A stretch of DNA of 64,000 bases from SCQP01 sp050747745 (lineage in GTDB: Bacteria; Acidobacteriota; Terriglobia; Terriglobales; SCQP01): contig JBOGKM010000086.1 in assembly GCA_050747745.1 (NCBI GenBank), forward strand, positions 1 to 64,000, in the 5' to 3' direction. A model generated the notes under the pieces. It made no database searches. It had not been told where the DNA came from and was given only the letters and a program-made list of their open reading frames with translations. How positions within the stretch are numbered: position 1 is the first letter of the stretch; each line of letters begins with the position of its first letter. Shown piece by piece: positions 35,736-43,868 of the stretch. The position numbers and the translations under genes are program-made.

Positions 35736-37106
35736 CTACTGCAACTGTTCGCTCAAGTGCGTGAGCGTGCGCGCCAGCGCCTGGTTGGCCACGCGCTCCT
35801 GCTCGATCTTGCGAATCGAATGGATGACGGTGGAGTGGTGCTTGCCGCCGTAGTAGCGGGCGATTTCCGGCAGCGAGACGCCCAACAATTGCCGCGTCAG
35901 GTACATGGCGATCTGGCGCGGGTAAACGATCTGCTGGCTGTTGTTGCGTGCCTTCAGGTCGGCCACGCGCAGGTTGAACGACTCCGCCACCGCCTGGGCG
36001 ATGATCTCGATATCGAGCTTGCGCTGCTGCTGGTCGAGCAAATTTTTGAGCGCCTCCTGGGCGGTCTCGATGGTGACCGGCAAATCTTTCAGGGTGCAGT
36101 AGGCCAGCAAACGGACCATGGCGCCCTCCAGTTCGCGCACGTTGCTTTTGATCTTCGAGGCGATGAAGCCGGCCACCTCCGCGCCCAGCACCAGCGTGCC
36201 GGGATGCTTGTGCCGCTCCAACTGGGCCTTTTCCATGAGAATGGCGGTTCGGGTCTCCAGGTCCGGCGGTTGCAGATCCGCGCTCAGGCCCCACTCGAAG
36301 CGCGAGCGCATGCGTTCCTCGAGTTGCACCAGCTCGCGCGGCGGCCGGTCGCTGGAGATCACCACCTGCTTACCCGCCCCATGCAGGGTGTTGAAGGTGT
36401 GGAAGAACTCTTCCTGGATGCGTTCCTTGTTGGCGATGAACTGGATATCATCGATCAGCAGGACGTCCACGGAGCGATAGCGGTCGCGGAAGCTCGCCAT
36501 GTTGTCATGGCGCAGCGAAGTGATCATCTCGTTGGTGAAATCTTCCGCGGTCACGTACTCGATGCGCAGTTGCCGCCCCAGTGCCTTGGTGCCGTGGCCA
36601 ATGGCGTGCATCAGGTGCGTCTTGCCCATGCCCACGCCGCCGTAAAGGAACAGCGGGTTGTAAGCCCGTCCTGGCCGCTCCGCCACCGCGTGCGCGGCTG
36701 CGTGCGCAAACTGATTGGATCCGCCCACGACAAAGGTGGCAAAGGTATACTCCGGCTTCAGCGCGCCGGTGTCGAACTCCAGCTTGCCCTGCTCGGGCCG
36801 CCGCGGCGGCGGGGCCGGCCGTGGTTCCAGGTTCGCGGCCGCGGGAGCGCTGATGACAACCTCGACGCGCTGCACCGTGCCATCCAGATGGAGGCGCTTG
36901 ATCGCCTGTTCGATCTGCGGCCGGAATTTTTCGTTCACCTGCTGCAGCTGGGAATCTGGCACCGAGATCACCAGCGTGCCGTCACCCAATCGTTCCTGCC
37001 GCGTCGGGCGCAGCCAGGTATTGAAGCGATGCGGATTCACGCTTTTGCGAATCTCGCCCAGGATGCTGTCCCAGGTGGTTTGAACTTTGGCCGAGGATTG
37101 CGCCAT
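35736..37106 (-). CDS. dnaA: Chromosomal replication initiator DnaA
   Basis: A 456-residue protein. ATG 37106 (MAQSSAKVQTTWDSILGEI) is chosen as it matches the DnaA domain I start; the frame stays open upstream without similarity. Domain III has Walker A GGVGMGKTHL and Walker B VLLIDDIQF. Domain IV carries the DnaA-box signature ARYYGGKHHSTVIHSI. It binds oriC and starts replication. The gene diverges from rpmH, a classical arrangement near the origin. Confidence 0.97.
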   Translation of the reverse strand: MAQSSAKVQTTWDSILGEIRKSVNPHRFNTWLRPTRQERLGDGTLVISVPDSQLQQVNEKFRPQIEQAIKRLHLDGTVQRVEVVISAPAAANLEPRPAPPPRRPEQGKLEFDTGALKPEYTFATFVVGGSNQFAHAAAHAVAERPGRAYNPLFLYGGVGMGKTHLMHAIGHGTKALGRQLRIEYVTAEDFTNEMITSLRHDNMASFRDRYRSVDVLLIDDIQFIANKERIQEEFFHTFNTLHGAGKQVVISSDRPPRELVQLEERMRSRFEWGLSADLQPPDLETRTAILMEKAQLERHKHPGTLVLGAEVAGFIASKIKSNVRELEGAMVRLLAYCTLKDLPVTIETAQEALKNLLDQQQRKLDIEIIAQAVAESFNLRVADLKARNNSQQIVYPRQIAMYLTRQLLGVSLPEIARYYGGKHHSTVIHSIRKIEQERVANQALARTLTHLSEQLQ

Positions 37107-37417
37107 GCTTGCCAGGCTCGAGCGAAGCTTTCGTGCTGACCCCAAAAGCAGGGCAGCGGTGGTTAGCATCTCACGAACTGCGCCCGGTGGAACATCCAGA
37201 ATGGAAATAAAAGTGCAGCCCGCCAAGAGGCAGGCGGCGCTTGCTGGCGAGCTCGGGGCTCGCTATAATACCTAGTGTCCAGTGCGCTCAAGCGCCGCCG
37301 TCTCGATAGGCGTGGCGGAAGAGCTTGGGTCGGTGAACGCAACGTTAATTTTGGCGGAAAGCGCGGTCGCGGCTGCGCGGGGGAGTGGAATAGCTGCCCT
37401 CTGGAAAACGGTAGAGT
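37107..37417. other. dnaA-rpmH divergent gap
   Basis: About 310 bp that in many bacteria holds oriC. I find no match to the DnaA-box consensus TTWTNCACA and no strongly AT-rich unwinding stretch, so the origin may lie elsewhere. The gap does contain the promoter at 37241-37269 and a plus-strand frame that is open from 37275 into rnpA. Confidence 0.5.
37241..37269 (+). promoter_or_regulatory. Sigma-70-type promoter for rpmH-rnpA-yidD-yidC
   Basis: TTGCTG (37241-37246), a 17-bp spacer and a perfect TATAAT (37264-37269). Transcription would start near 37276, leaving a leader of about 140 nt before rpmH. Confidence 0.75.
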
Positions 37418-37573
37418 ATGCCCAAGAGAACTTTTCAACCTAACCGGCGGCGGCGCAGCAAAACGCATGGGTTTCGCGCCCGCATGGCCACCAAGAACGG
37501 CCGCGCCGTGCTCGCCCGTCGCCGGGCGAAAGGGCGTAAACGCGTTGCCGTCAGCGCCGGTTACCGCGACTAG
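37418..37573 (+). CDS. rpmH: 50S ribosomal protein L34
   Basis: A 51-residue, highly basic protein beginning MPKRTFQPNRRRRSKTHGF with the family motif RMATKNGRAVLARRRAKGR. It is a large-subunit protein. The gene is short but unmistakable. A second reading frame, continuous with rnpA, is open through its whole length. Confidence 0.97.
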   Translation: MPKRTFQPNRRRRSKTHGFRARMATKNGRAVLARRRAKGRKRVAVSAGYRD

Positions 37574-37937
37574 CAGTTTTCGGTGGCCGCAACGCCGGCG
37601 CCTGTTGCGCCGCAGGGAGTTTCGCGCCGCCTACGAGCAAGGGCTGCGCCGCAGCTCGCGCCACTTTACCGTGTTTGGCTTGGCCTCGGCGCAACCGGGT
37701 GTGCGCTTTGGCATTACCGCCTCGCGCAAGCTCGGCCCCGCGGTGGTGCGCAATCGCCTCCGCCGCCGCACGCGTGAGTTGCTGCGGCGCTTGCCGGCCG
37801 GGATCGCCGGAATTGGCTGTGCCGTGGTGGTGAATCCCCGGCCGTCGGTTGCCACGGCCGGCTTCGCTGAGCTGGCGCGCGAGTTGGAAATGCAGGTGAA
37901 GGCGGTATGCGCCTCGCTGCGGCAGAAGACATTGTGA
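37545..37937 (+). CDS. rnpA: Ribonuclease P protein component
   Basis: About 130 residues from TTG 37545; the core RRLLRREFRAAYEQG, FTVFGLAS and RNRLRRRTRELLRR (RNR motif) is clear. It assists the RNase P RNA in 5' tRNA maturation. The frame contains no stop back to 37275 and offers ATG 37467 and GTG 37275 as alternative starts, so rnpA may overlap part or all of rpmH. No ribosome binding site clearly favours one start. It overlaps yidD at the 3' end. Confidence 0.9.
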   Translation: MPSAPVTATSSFRWPQRRRLLRRREFRAAYEQGLRRSSRHFTVFGLASAQPGVRFGITASRKLGPAVVRNRLRRRTRELLRRLPAGIAGIGCAVVVNPRPSVATAGFAELARELEMQVKAVCASLRQKTL

Positions 37938-38194
37938 AGCAGTGGCCCAAACTCGCTGGTGTGTTTTTGTTGCGCGGCTACCAGCGTGTGATCTCGCCCT
38001 GGCTGCCGCCCTCGTGCCGCTTTTATCCCTCCTGCAGCGAATACGCGCTGCAGGCGGTGGAGCGGTACGGGCTGCTGCGAGGATCGGGCTTGGCGGTCTG
38101 GCGTCTGCTGCGCTGCCATCCCTTCCATCCCGGCGGATTTGATCCGGTTCCAGAGCGGCATGAAAATCATCACGCACACGAGAAGCACGCCTAA
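37907..38194 (+). CDS. yidD: Membrane protein insertion efficiency factor YidD
   Basis: A 95-residue protein (86 if it starts at GTG 37934, which overlaps the rnpA stop). The family core LRGYQRVISPWLPPSCRFYP followed by CSEYALQAVERYG is complete, with three conserved Cys. It assists YidC-dependent insertion. The final codon overlaps the yidC start. Confidence 0.95.
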   Translation: MRLAAAEDIVKQWPKLAGVFLLRGYQRVISPWLPPSCRFYPSCSEYALQAVERYGLLRGSGLAVWRLLRCHPFHPGGFDPVPERHENHHAHEKHA

Positions 38195-40038
38195 TGGCCT
38201 TGAATAGCAACGACGATCCCAACTTTGAAAAGCGCCTGATCGTGGCGTTCGCGCTCTCGGTATTTCTATTTCTGATAGTGCTGCCGTTTCTCAACAAGAA
38301 CTCGAAAATGCCGACGCTGCAGCAGGCGGAAAAAAAGGCGCCCCTGACGTCCACCACCAAGCCGCCCAGCGCCAAATCCTCCGCCCCGCCGCCGCAGGTC
38401 AGCGTGGCGCCGCAGCCGTCGACGCCTTCACCCGCCGCAGCGGCCATGACCGCGGCGCCGGTGGTCAAATCGGCGCCGGTGGCAGCCAAGAGCGCGCAGC
38501 TGATTACCGTCACCACGCCGGTCTACAAAGTGGTGTTCAGCAACCAGGGCGCGGACGTGCACTCCTGGATCCTGAGCAAGTACAAGGACGATCTCGGTCA
38601 TCCGCTCGACGTGGTGGGTCCCGCGTTCTCCAGGGAGTTCGGCTACCCGCTCGCCTTCTGGACCAAGGACGCGCAACTGCGCAAGCAATTGGCGGTCGCG
38701 CTCTACCAATTCCACCAGCGCACCGCGCCCAATGGCGATCAGATTCTGACCTTCACCTGGTCCAATGGTTCACTGCTGGCGAAAAAGACCGTCACCTTCA
38801 ACCGCACCTACGAAATCGAGCTGGACGCTAGCCTCAGCCGCAACGGTCAGCCGGTGGGCGCTGCTATCGCCTGGCAGGGAGCGTTTGGCGACCGTCCCGC
38901 GCCCGGCGACTTCAGCAGCGAGAAACTGTTCTTCCAATCCGGCAGCAGCGTCAAGACCACCGAGGTCAAGCACGTCAATGCCGGATCGGTCGAGCAGGGC
39001 GTGTACCAGTTCGTGGGCGTGGAAGACCATTACTTTGCGATGGCTTTCCTACCCAACCAGCAGCCGCAGCTCACCGTTACCCAGCTCAAAAACCAGTTTC
39101 AGCCGCGCCTGATCGACGCCAGCGGCAACGTCACCACCAACAAGCCGGTGGATACCATCGGCCTGGCGATTGCCACCGGCGGTCCGGTTTCCATCCGCAT
39201 CTTTGTCGGCCCGAAACAGTTGTCGCTGCTGAGTGCGATCGATCCGGCGCTGCGCGGCGTGGTGGATTTCGGCTGGTTCAGCTTTATCGCCGAACCGCTG
39301 TTTTTGTGGCTGCACTGGACCTACGTGCACTGGATCCACAACTACGGCTGGGCGATTCTGTTCCTCACCTTTGTCACCACCATGGCCACCTTCCCGCTGA
39401 AGATGAAAGCGCAGAAGAGCCAGGCGAAGATGATGGCGCTGCAGCCGAAAATCAACGCGCTCAACGCCAAAATGAAGCGCTATCCCATCCGCGATCCCCG
39501 CCGCCAGGAAGTGCAGCAGGAGGTCATGAAAGTGTATTCCGAGCACGGCGTGAATCCGCTGGGCGGCTGTCTGCCCATGCTGATCGTGCTGCCGCTCATT
39601 TACGCCTTCTGGGAAATGCTGGAGTCGGCCATCGAGCTGCGTCACGCGCCGTGGATCGGCTACATTCACGATCTGTCCGCCAAGGATCCTTACTACATTC
39701 TGCCTATCGTGCTGGTGATTTCGCAGTTTTTCATGTCGGCGATGATGCCTATGACGCCCGGCCAGGACGCGCGCCAGGCGAAGCTGATGAAGTGGGCCAT
39801 GCCGATTTTTGTGGGCTGGTTTTTCTTCTTCTTACCCAGCGGCGTGAACCTGTTCTACCTGGGCTACAACGTCATCAGCACCGGCCAGCAATGGGTCGCG
39901 AACACGACCTATAACGATGCGGCGGTGGCGGCAGTGGCGGCCAAGGACAAAGCCAAGGATAAGGATCAGGCGGCCAGCGGCGCGACGCCGCCGTCGGCCA
40001 AGAAGAAAGTGCTGGCCGGCAAAGTGGTCAAGCGTTGA
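38194..40038 (+). CDS. yidC: Membrane protein insertase YidC
   Basis: A 614-residue protein. The first helix lies at about residues 13-32, followed by a Pro/Ala-rich linker, the periplasmic beta-supersandwich domain (residues about 100-340) and the C-terminal 60KD_IMP insertase domain with five helices. Signature segments are WAILFLTFVTTMATFPLKMK and GGCLPMLIVLPLIYAFWEML. The lysine-rich tail is typical of ribosome-binding YidC. It inserts membrane proteins alone or with SecYEG. Confidence 0.96.
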   Translation: MALNSNDDPNFEKRLIVAFALSVFLFLIVLPFLNKNSKMPTLQQAEKKAPLTSTTKPPSAKSSAPPPQVSVAPQPSTPSPAAAAMTAAPVVKSAPVAAKSAQLITVTTPVYKVVFSNQGADVHSWILSKYKDDLGHPLDVVGPAFSREFGYPLAFWTKDAQLRKQLAVALYQFHQRTAPNGDQILTFTWSNGSLLAKKTVTFNRTYEIELDASLSRNGQPVGAAIAWQGAFGDRPAPGDFSSEKLFFQSGSSVKTTEVKHVNAGSVEQGVYQFVGVEDHYFAMAFLPNQQPQLTVTQLKNQFQPRLIDASGNVTTNKPVDTIGLAIATGGPVSIRIFVGPKQLSLLSAIDPALRGVVDFGWFSFIAEPLFLWLHWTYVHWIHNYGWAILFLTFVTTMATFPLKMKAQKSQAKMMALQPKINALNAKMKRYPIRDPRRQEVQQEVMKVYSEHGVNPLGGCLPMLIVLPLIYAFWEMLESAIELRHAPWIGYIHDLSAKDPYYILPIVLVISQFFMSAMMPMTPGQDARQAKLMKWAMPIFVGWFFFFLPSGVNLFYLGYNVISTGQQWVANTTYNDAAVAAVAAKDKAKDKDQAASGATPPSAKKKVLAGKVVKR

Positions 40039-40056
40039 GGGAAAGGGAGACAAGCG

Positions 40057-40581
40057 ATGGAAGCTGAAATCCAAGCGCGACTGCGCGAGTTCCTGGAATC
40101 GGTGATCCACGAAGGGCACTTTCGACTGCAGTTTCAGTTTCTCACCCCGCCCGCGGACCCGGACGGGGAGGGTCCGGAGCTGGTGGTCGATCTTGCCGGG
40201 CCAGATGCCAGCCTGCTGCTGGCCGACGAGGGCGAACTGCTGCGCGGCATGGAATATCTGGCATTGGAAACCTTGCGCGTGCCCCCGCACGAGCATCATG
40301 CGATTCTGTTCGACTGCCAGGGACGGCGCCAATTGCGGGTACAGGAGCTGCGCGCGCTGGCACAAATGGCAGCCGAGCGGGTGCGCAAGACCGGTCTGCC
40401 CTACGCCTTCGCGCCCATGAACTCGCGCGACCGCCGCACCGTGCATCTCGCCTTGCGGGAACAGGCCGGCCTCTCCAGCGAAAGCGAAGGTCTAGGCCGC
40501 GACCGCCATGTCGTGGTCCGCGTGCCCGGCATGGCCGCTCCCGCCGCTCCCGGCGGACGCAAGGAATACCGCCGTCTATAG
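40057..40581 (+). CDS. Jag/KhpB-type RNA-binding protein (R3H domain)
   Basis: A 174-residue protein. The C-terminal R3H region shows LPYAFAPMNSRDRRTVHLAL and then the DRHVVV end. The N-terminal half is a divergent KH-like domain (EGPELVVDLAGPDASLLLADEGELLRG); the usual Jag_N extension is missing. KhpB/Jag proteins bind many transcripts. It follows yidC by 18 bp with GGGAAAGGGAG upstream, the usual order. Confidence 0.88.
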   Translation: MEAEIQARLREFLESVIHEGHFRLQFQFLTPPADPDGEGPELVVDLAGPDASLLLADEGELLRGMEYLALETLRVPPHEHHAILFDCQGRRQLRVQELRALAQMAAERVRKTGLPYAFAPMNSRDRRTVHLALREQAGLSSESEGLGRDRHVVVRVPGMAAPAAPGGRKEYRRL

Positions 40582-40582
40582 C

Positions 40583-41566
40583 CTACACACCCAGCGCGGC
40601 GGCGGCGGTGCGGGCGAAGTAGGTGATGAGGATATCGGCGCCGGCGCGGCGAATGGCGGTGAGCGATTCCCACATGGCGCGTTCCTGATCCAGCCAGCCG
40701 GCGCGCGCCGCGGCCAGGATCTGGGCGTACTCGCCGGAGACCTGGTAGGCGGCCAATGGGACCGGGAAGCGCGTGCGGGCGGCATGCAAAATGTCGAGGT
40801 AAGGTAGCGCGGGCTTGACCATCAGGATATCGGCGCCCTCCTGCAGATCGAGCGCCATCTCGCGCAACGCTTCCCGGCCGTTGGCGGGATCCATCTGGTA
40901 GCCGGAGCGGTCGCCCGACTGCGGGGCCGAACCGGCGGCTTCGCGGAACGGACCATAAAAAGCCGAACAGAATTTGGCGGCGTAGCTCATAATCGGCAGC
41001 CCGACCAAGCCGGCGCCGTCCAGCCCGCGGCGGATGGCCTGCACCCTGCCGTCCATCATGTCGCTGGGCGCGATCAGGTCACTGCCCGCCGCCGCCTGCG
41101 CGACCGCCGTTTTGGCCAGCAGCTCCAGGGTGGGATCGTTGAGCACGGTCACCGTGTGGCCGCGTTGTTCGATGATGCCGCAATGCCCGTGCGTGGTGTA
41201 TTCGCACAGGCACAAATCGGTGATCACCTGCAGCGCGGGCACATGTTTTTTGAGCATCCGCACCGCCTGTTGGACGATGCCGTTGTCCGCCCAGGCGCCG
41301 CTGCCTTGGCTGTCCTTGTGTTCGGGAATGCCGAACAGCAGCACGGCGTGGACCCCGCCGTCCGCCAACTTTTGGCCCTCCTCGGCGAGTTGGTCTACGG
41401 AGAGATGAAACTGGCCGGGCAGCGAGCTGATCTCTTTTCTTACGCCGCGGCCGGGCACGGCAAACAGCGGCTGCACCAGGCAGTCGCGGTGGAGGCGGGT
41501 TTCGCGCACCAAGGTGCGCAAGCCGGGATTCTGACGCAGGCGGCGGGGCCGGTGAACGGGAAACAT
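40583..41566 (-). CDS. hemB: Delta-aminolevulinic acid dehydratase (porphobilinogen synthase)
   Basis: A 327-residue enzyme that joins two aminolevulinate molecules on the path to heme. The Schiff-base lysines are in SYAAKFCSAFYGPFREA and LMVKPALPYLD. The catalytic zinc cysteines are in LCLCEYTTHGHCG. It converges on the jag-like gene with a 1-bp gap. The heme pathway is needed for the cytochromes at the start of the window, but no regulatory link is visible. Confidence 0.96.
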   Translation of the reverse strand: MFPVHRPRRLRQNPGLRTLVRETRLHRDCLVQPLFAVPGRGVRKEISSLPGQFHLSVDQLAEEGQKLADGGVHAVLLFGIPEHKDSQGSGAWADNGIVQQAVRMLKKHVPALQVITDLCLCEYTTHGHCGIIEQRGHTVTVLNDPTLELLAKTAVAQAAAGSDLIAPSDMMDGRVQAIRRGLDGAGLVGLPIMSYAAKFCSAFYGPFREAAGSAPQSGDRSGYQMDPANGREALREMALDLQEGADILMVKPALPYLDILHAARTRFPVPLAAYQVSGEYAQILAAARAGWLDQERAMWESLTAIRRAGADILITYFARTAAAALGV

Positions 41567-41575
41567 AGCTAGAGT

Positions 41576-42892
41576 TCAGTGTGCCAGAGGAAAACGTTGG
41601 CTGACAAACCGGCGCGCCGCGGCGTGGTCGGCGAGCGCGCCCTCGAGTTGGGCATCCTCGACCGCTTCCAGGATTTCGCGAAAGCGCGGGCCGGGGGGGT
41701 AGCCCATGGCGATGAGATCCTCGCCGCTGAGGAGGCGCGGCGGGCGCACGTCGCCGGGCTCGATCTCGCCCAACTGGCGCCGCGCCAGCTCGTACAGACT
41801 TAAATCGCCATGGCTGGCGGCGCAGTCGAGGCGCAGCAGGGTGAGCTGGGCTTCGATTTCCGGGCGGCGCAAAAAGCGCTTGCGGGTGCTCGCGCGCATT
41901 TTGGGCAGCTCCGGCCACTTCATGTGTTCGGCCACCAGCGTCGTCACCAGCTCGCAGCTGGCGTTGGGCAGCCGCAGCCGCTGAGCGATGCCGGCGGCCA
42001 TGGCCGCGCCCACGGCGGCATGGGAATCGAAGCGGATGCGGTCGGGGGCGCGGCGGAAGGTTTTCGGTTTGCCCACGTCATGCAGCAGCACTCCCAGCGC
42101 CAGCGCGGGCGCGACCGGATGGGGCAGCGCCTCCAGCATCATGAGCGTGTGCATCCATACATCGCCTTCAGGGTGGAATTGCTGCGGCTGCTCGACGCCT
42201 TTCATATCCGCCACCTCGGGCAGCAACGGACGCAGCAGGCCGGTTTCCTCCAGCAGCTCGAAGGCCCGCCGCGCGTGGCCCTCGGTTAGCATTTTGAGGA
42301 TTTCGTCGCGGGCGCGTTCGGGGCTGATGCGCACGATCTCCGGCGCCTGGCGGCGCATGGCGGTCAGCGTCGCCGGCTCGATTGCAAAACCCAACCGCGC
42401 GGCGAAACGCACCCCGCGCAGCAATCGCAGGCGGTCCTCGGTGAAGCGGCGCTCGGGATCTCCGATGGCGCGAATGATGCGGGAGTCGAGGTCCTGCCGT
42501 CCGCCGATGTAGTCGAGGATCTGGCCGCCGAGCGGATCCAGCAGCAGGCCGTTGATGGTGAAATCGCGGCGCTGGACATCTTCCTGGGCGGTGCGAGCGT
42601 AGCGCACGTTTTCCGGATGACGGCCGTCGGGGTAGCTGCCTTCGGTGCGGAAGGTGGCGACCTCGACGCTGGCTTCGGGCTCATGGACCAGCACCACGCC
42701 AAAGGCCGCGCCCACGGCGGAGTGGCGTGGAAACAGGCGCATAATCTCGGCGGGAGCGGCATCGGTGGCCACGTCGAAATCCACCGCCGCGAGGCCGAGC
42801 AGATGGTCGCGCACCGCTCCGCCGGCATAGAGGGCCTGATGCCCGTGCGCCCGCAGCCGCTCGACGATCCGGTGTGCCGCCGCCTCCGCCAT
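41576..42892 (-). CDS. CCA-adding-type tRNA nucleotidyltransferase / poly(A) polymerase family protein
   Basis: A 438-residue protein. The start ATG at 42892 precedes the nucleotidyltransferase head: YAGGAVRDHLLG and DFDVATDA give the GG-DxD metal site, and RRDFTINGLLLDP and EDRLRLLRGVRFAARLGF follow. A C-terminal HD domain is visible (ALGVLLHDVGKPKTF). It may add CCA or A residues to tRNA 3' ends; CCA- and A-adding variants cannot be told apart here. It is separated from hemB by 9 bp on the same strand. Confidence 0.88.
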   Translation of the reverse strand: MAEAAAHRIVERLRAHGHQALYAGGAVRDHLLGLAAVDFDVATDAAPAEIMRLFPRHSAVGAAFGVVLVHEPEASVEVATFRTEGSYPDGRHPENVRYARTAQEDVQRRDFTINGLLLDPLGGQILDYIGGRQDLDSRIIRAIGDPERRFTEDRLRLLRGVRFAARLGFAIEPATLTAMRRQAPEIVRISPERARDEILKMLTEGHARRAFELLEETGLLRPLLPEVADMKGVEQPQQFHPEGDVWMHTLMMLEALPHPVAPALALGVLLHDVGKPKTFRRAPDRIRFDSHAAVGAAMAAGIAQRLRLPNASCELVTTLVAEHMKWPELPKMRASTRKRFLRRPEIEAQLTLLRLDCAASHGDLSLYELARRQLGEIEPGDVRPPRLLSGEDLIAMGYPPGPRFREILEAVEDAQLEGALADHAAARRFVSQRFPLAH

Positions 42893-42940
42893 GTTTCCAT
42901 TGTGCTGCCATCCGGCGCGCCGGCCTGCTATGCTGGCCCC

Positions 42941-43717
42941 ATGGCCACCACCCCCGCGCCCGCCGAGACCTGCGCGCTGTGCGGCGGCACGGGATGGAAA
43001 ATGCTGACCGGCGCTGAGGGTGCGCCCGCTCGCGCCGCCCGCTGCGACTGCCATTTTGCCCGGCGCTCGGCCGAGCTGCTGACCGCGGCGCAGATCCCAC
43101 CCCGTTACCAGCACTGCACCCTGGACAACTTCATCACGGAGGGGTCGCGCGAGCTGATCCTGGCGCACCGCACGGCCATCGCTTACAGCCGCGACTATCC
43201 GGGCGGCGTGGACCGGGATTGCAGCGGGCTGCTGTTTTACGGCGGGGTCGGGTCGGGCAAAACCCATCTGGCGGTGGCCATCGCCGCCAAGCTGCTGGAG
43301 CGCGGCATCGCCTGCCGTTTTGTGGATCACCGCGCGCTGCTGAAGCAAATTCAGGCGACGTTCGATCCCACCAATCCGTCCACCGAAGCCAGGGTGGTGC
43401 AGCCCTGGTTGGAGATCGAGGTTCTGATCCTGGACGATCTGGGCGTGGGCCGGGCCACGGAATGGGCCCTCGAAACCCTGCACTACATTCTCAACCACCG
43501 CTATAGTCACCAGCTCGCCACGCTCGTGACCACGAATCTCGAGGACAGCGAAGCGCGCGGCCGCCGCCTGGCCGATGCTGCCGAGGCGGGCGGGCAGTTC
43601 TCGCTGGCGCAGGTGGTGGGCGAGCGGCTGCGCTCGCGCCTGTACGAGATGTGCGTGTTTGTGGCCCTGCACGGCGCCGACTTCCGCCACGCCACCGCCG
43701 CGCCCGTGGTGCGCTAG
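42941..43717 (+). CDS. DnaC/IstB-like ATPase (helicase loader type)
   Basis: A 258-residue AAA+ protein read from ATG 42941. An N-terminal Cys motif (CALCGGTGW ... CDCH) is followed by Walker A LFYGGVGSGKTHLA, Walker B VLILDDLG and a sensor region TLVTTNL. There is no IS21 istA partner nearby, so a role as replicative helicase loader is more likely than transposition. It diverges from the nucleotidyltransferase gene; fewer than 50 bp separate the two starts. Confidence 0.85.
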   Translation: MATTPAPAETCALCGGTGWKMLTGAEGAPARAARCDCHFARRSAELLTAAQIPPRYQHCTLDNFITEGSRELILAHRTAIAYSRDYPGGVDRDCSGLLFYGGVGSGKTHLAVAIAAKLLERGIACRFVDHRALLKQIQATFDPTNPSTEARVVQPWLEIEVLILDDLGVGRATEWALETLHYILNHRYSHQLATLVTTNLEDSEARGRRLADAAEAGGQFSLAQVVGERLRSRLYEMCVFVALHGADFRHATAAPVVR

Positions 43718-43736
43718 ACGGCCGCCCGCGCCGCAT

Positions 43737-43843
43737 TTGACACTGTTGCCGGACGTGGCTATCATTAATCCTGCGCTCCTAAGCCCATCCAGCTCAAATT
43801 TCAGGCGCCATGGATGGAGGCGGACGGGCTAACCAGCCCGCCG
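43737..43843 (+). promoter_or_regulatory. rpsA promoter and leader hairpin
   Basis: TTGACA (43737-43742), a 17-bp spacer and TATCAT (43760-43765) form a strong sigma-70-type promoter. The leader of about 100 nt contains a hairpin at 43821-43843: CGG, a bulged A, CGGGCT, a 4-nt AACC loop and AGCCCGCCG. It may influence S1 translation, which is autoregulated in other bacteria; that link is speculative. Confidence 0.75.
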
Positions 43844-43868
43844 GCCGCTATCCGCATTTTCTAACCTC

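Noticed and set aside
37271..37280. CCTAGTGTCC next to the rpmH promoter, as in the MITE-like terminal repeat
   Set aside because: The match stops after ten bases and no inverted partner lies nearby, so chance similarity is more likely.
42941..43717. IstB of an IS21-type element
   Set aside because: No IstA transposase or terminal repeats flank it, and it sits in a stable housekeeping block; a DnaC-like loader is more likely.
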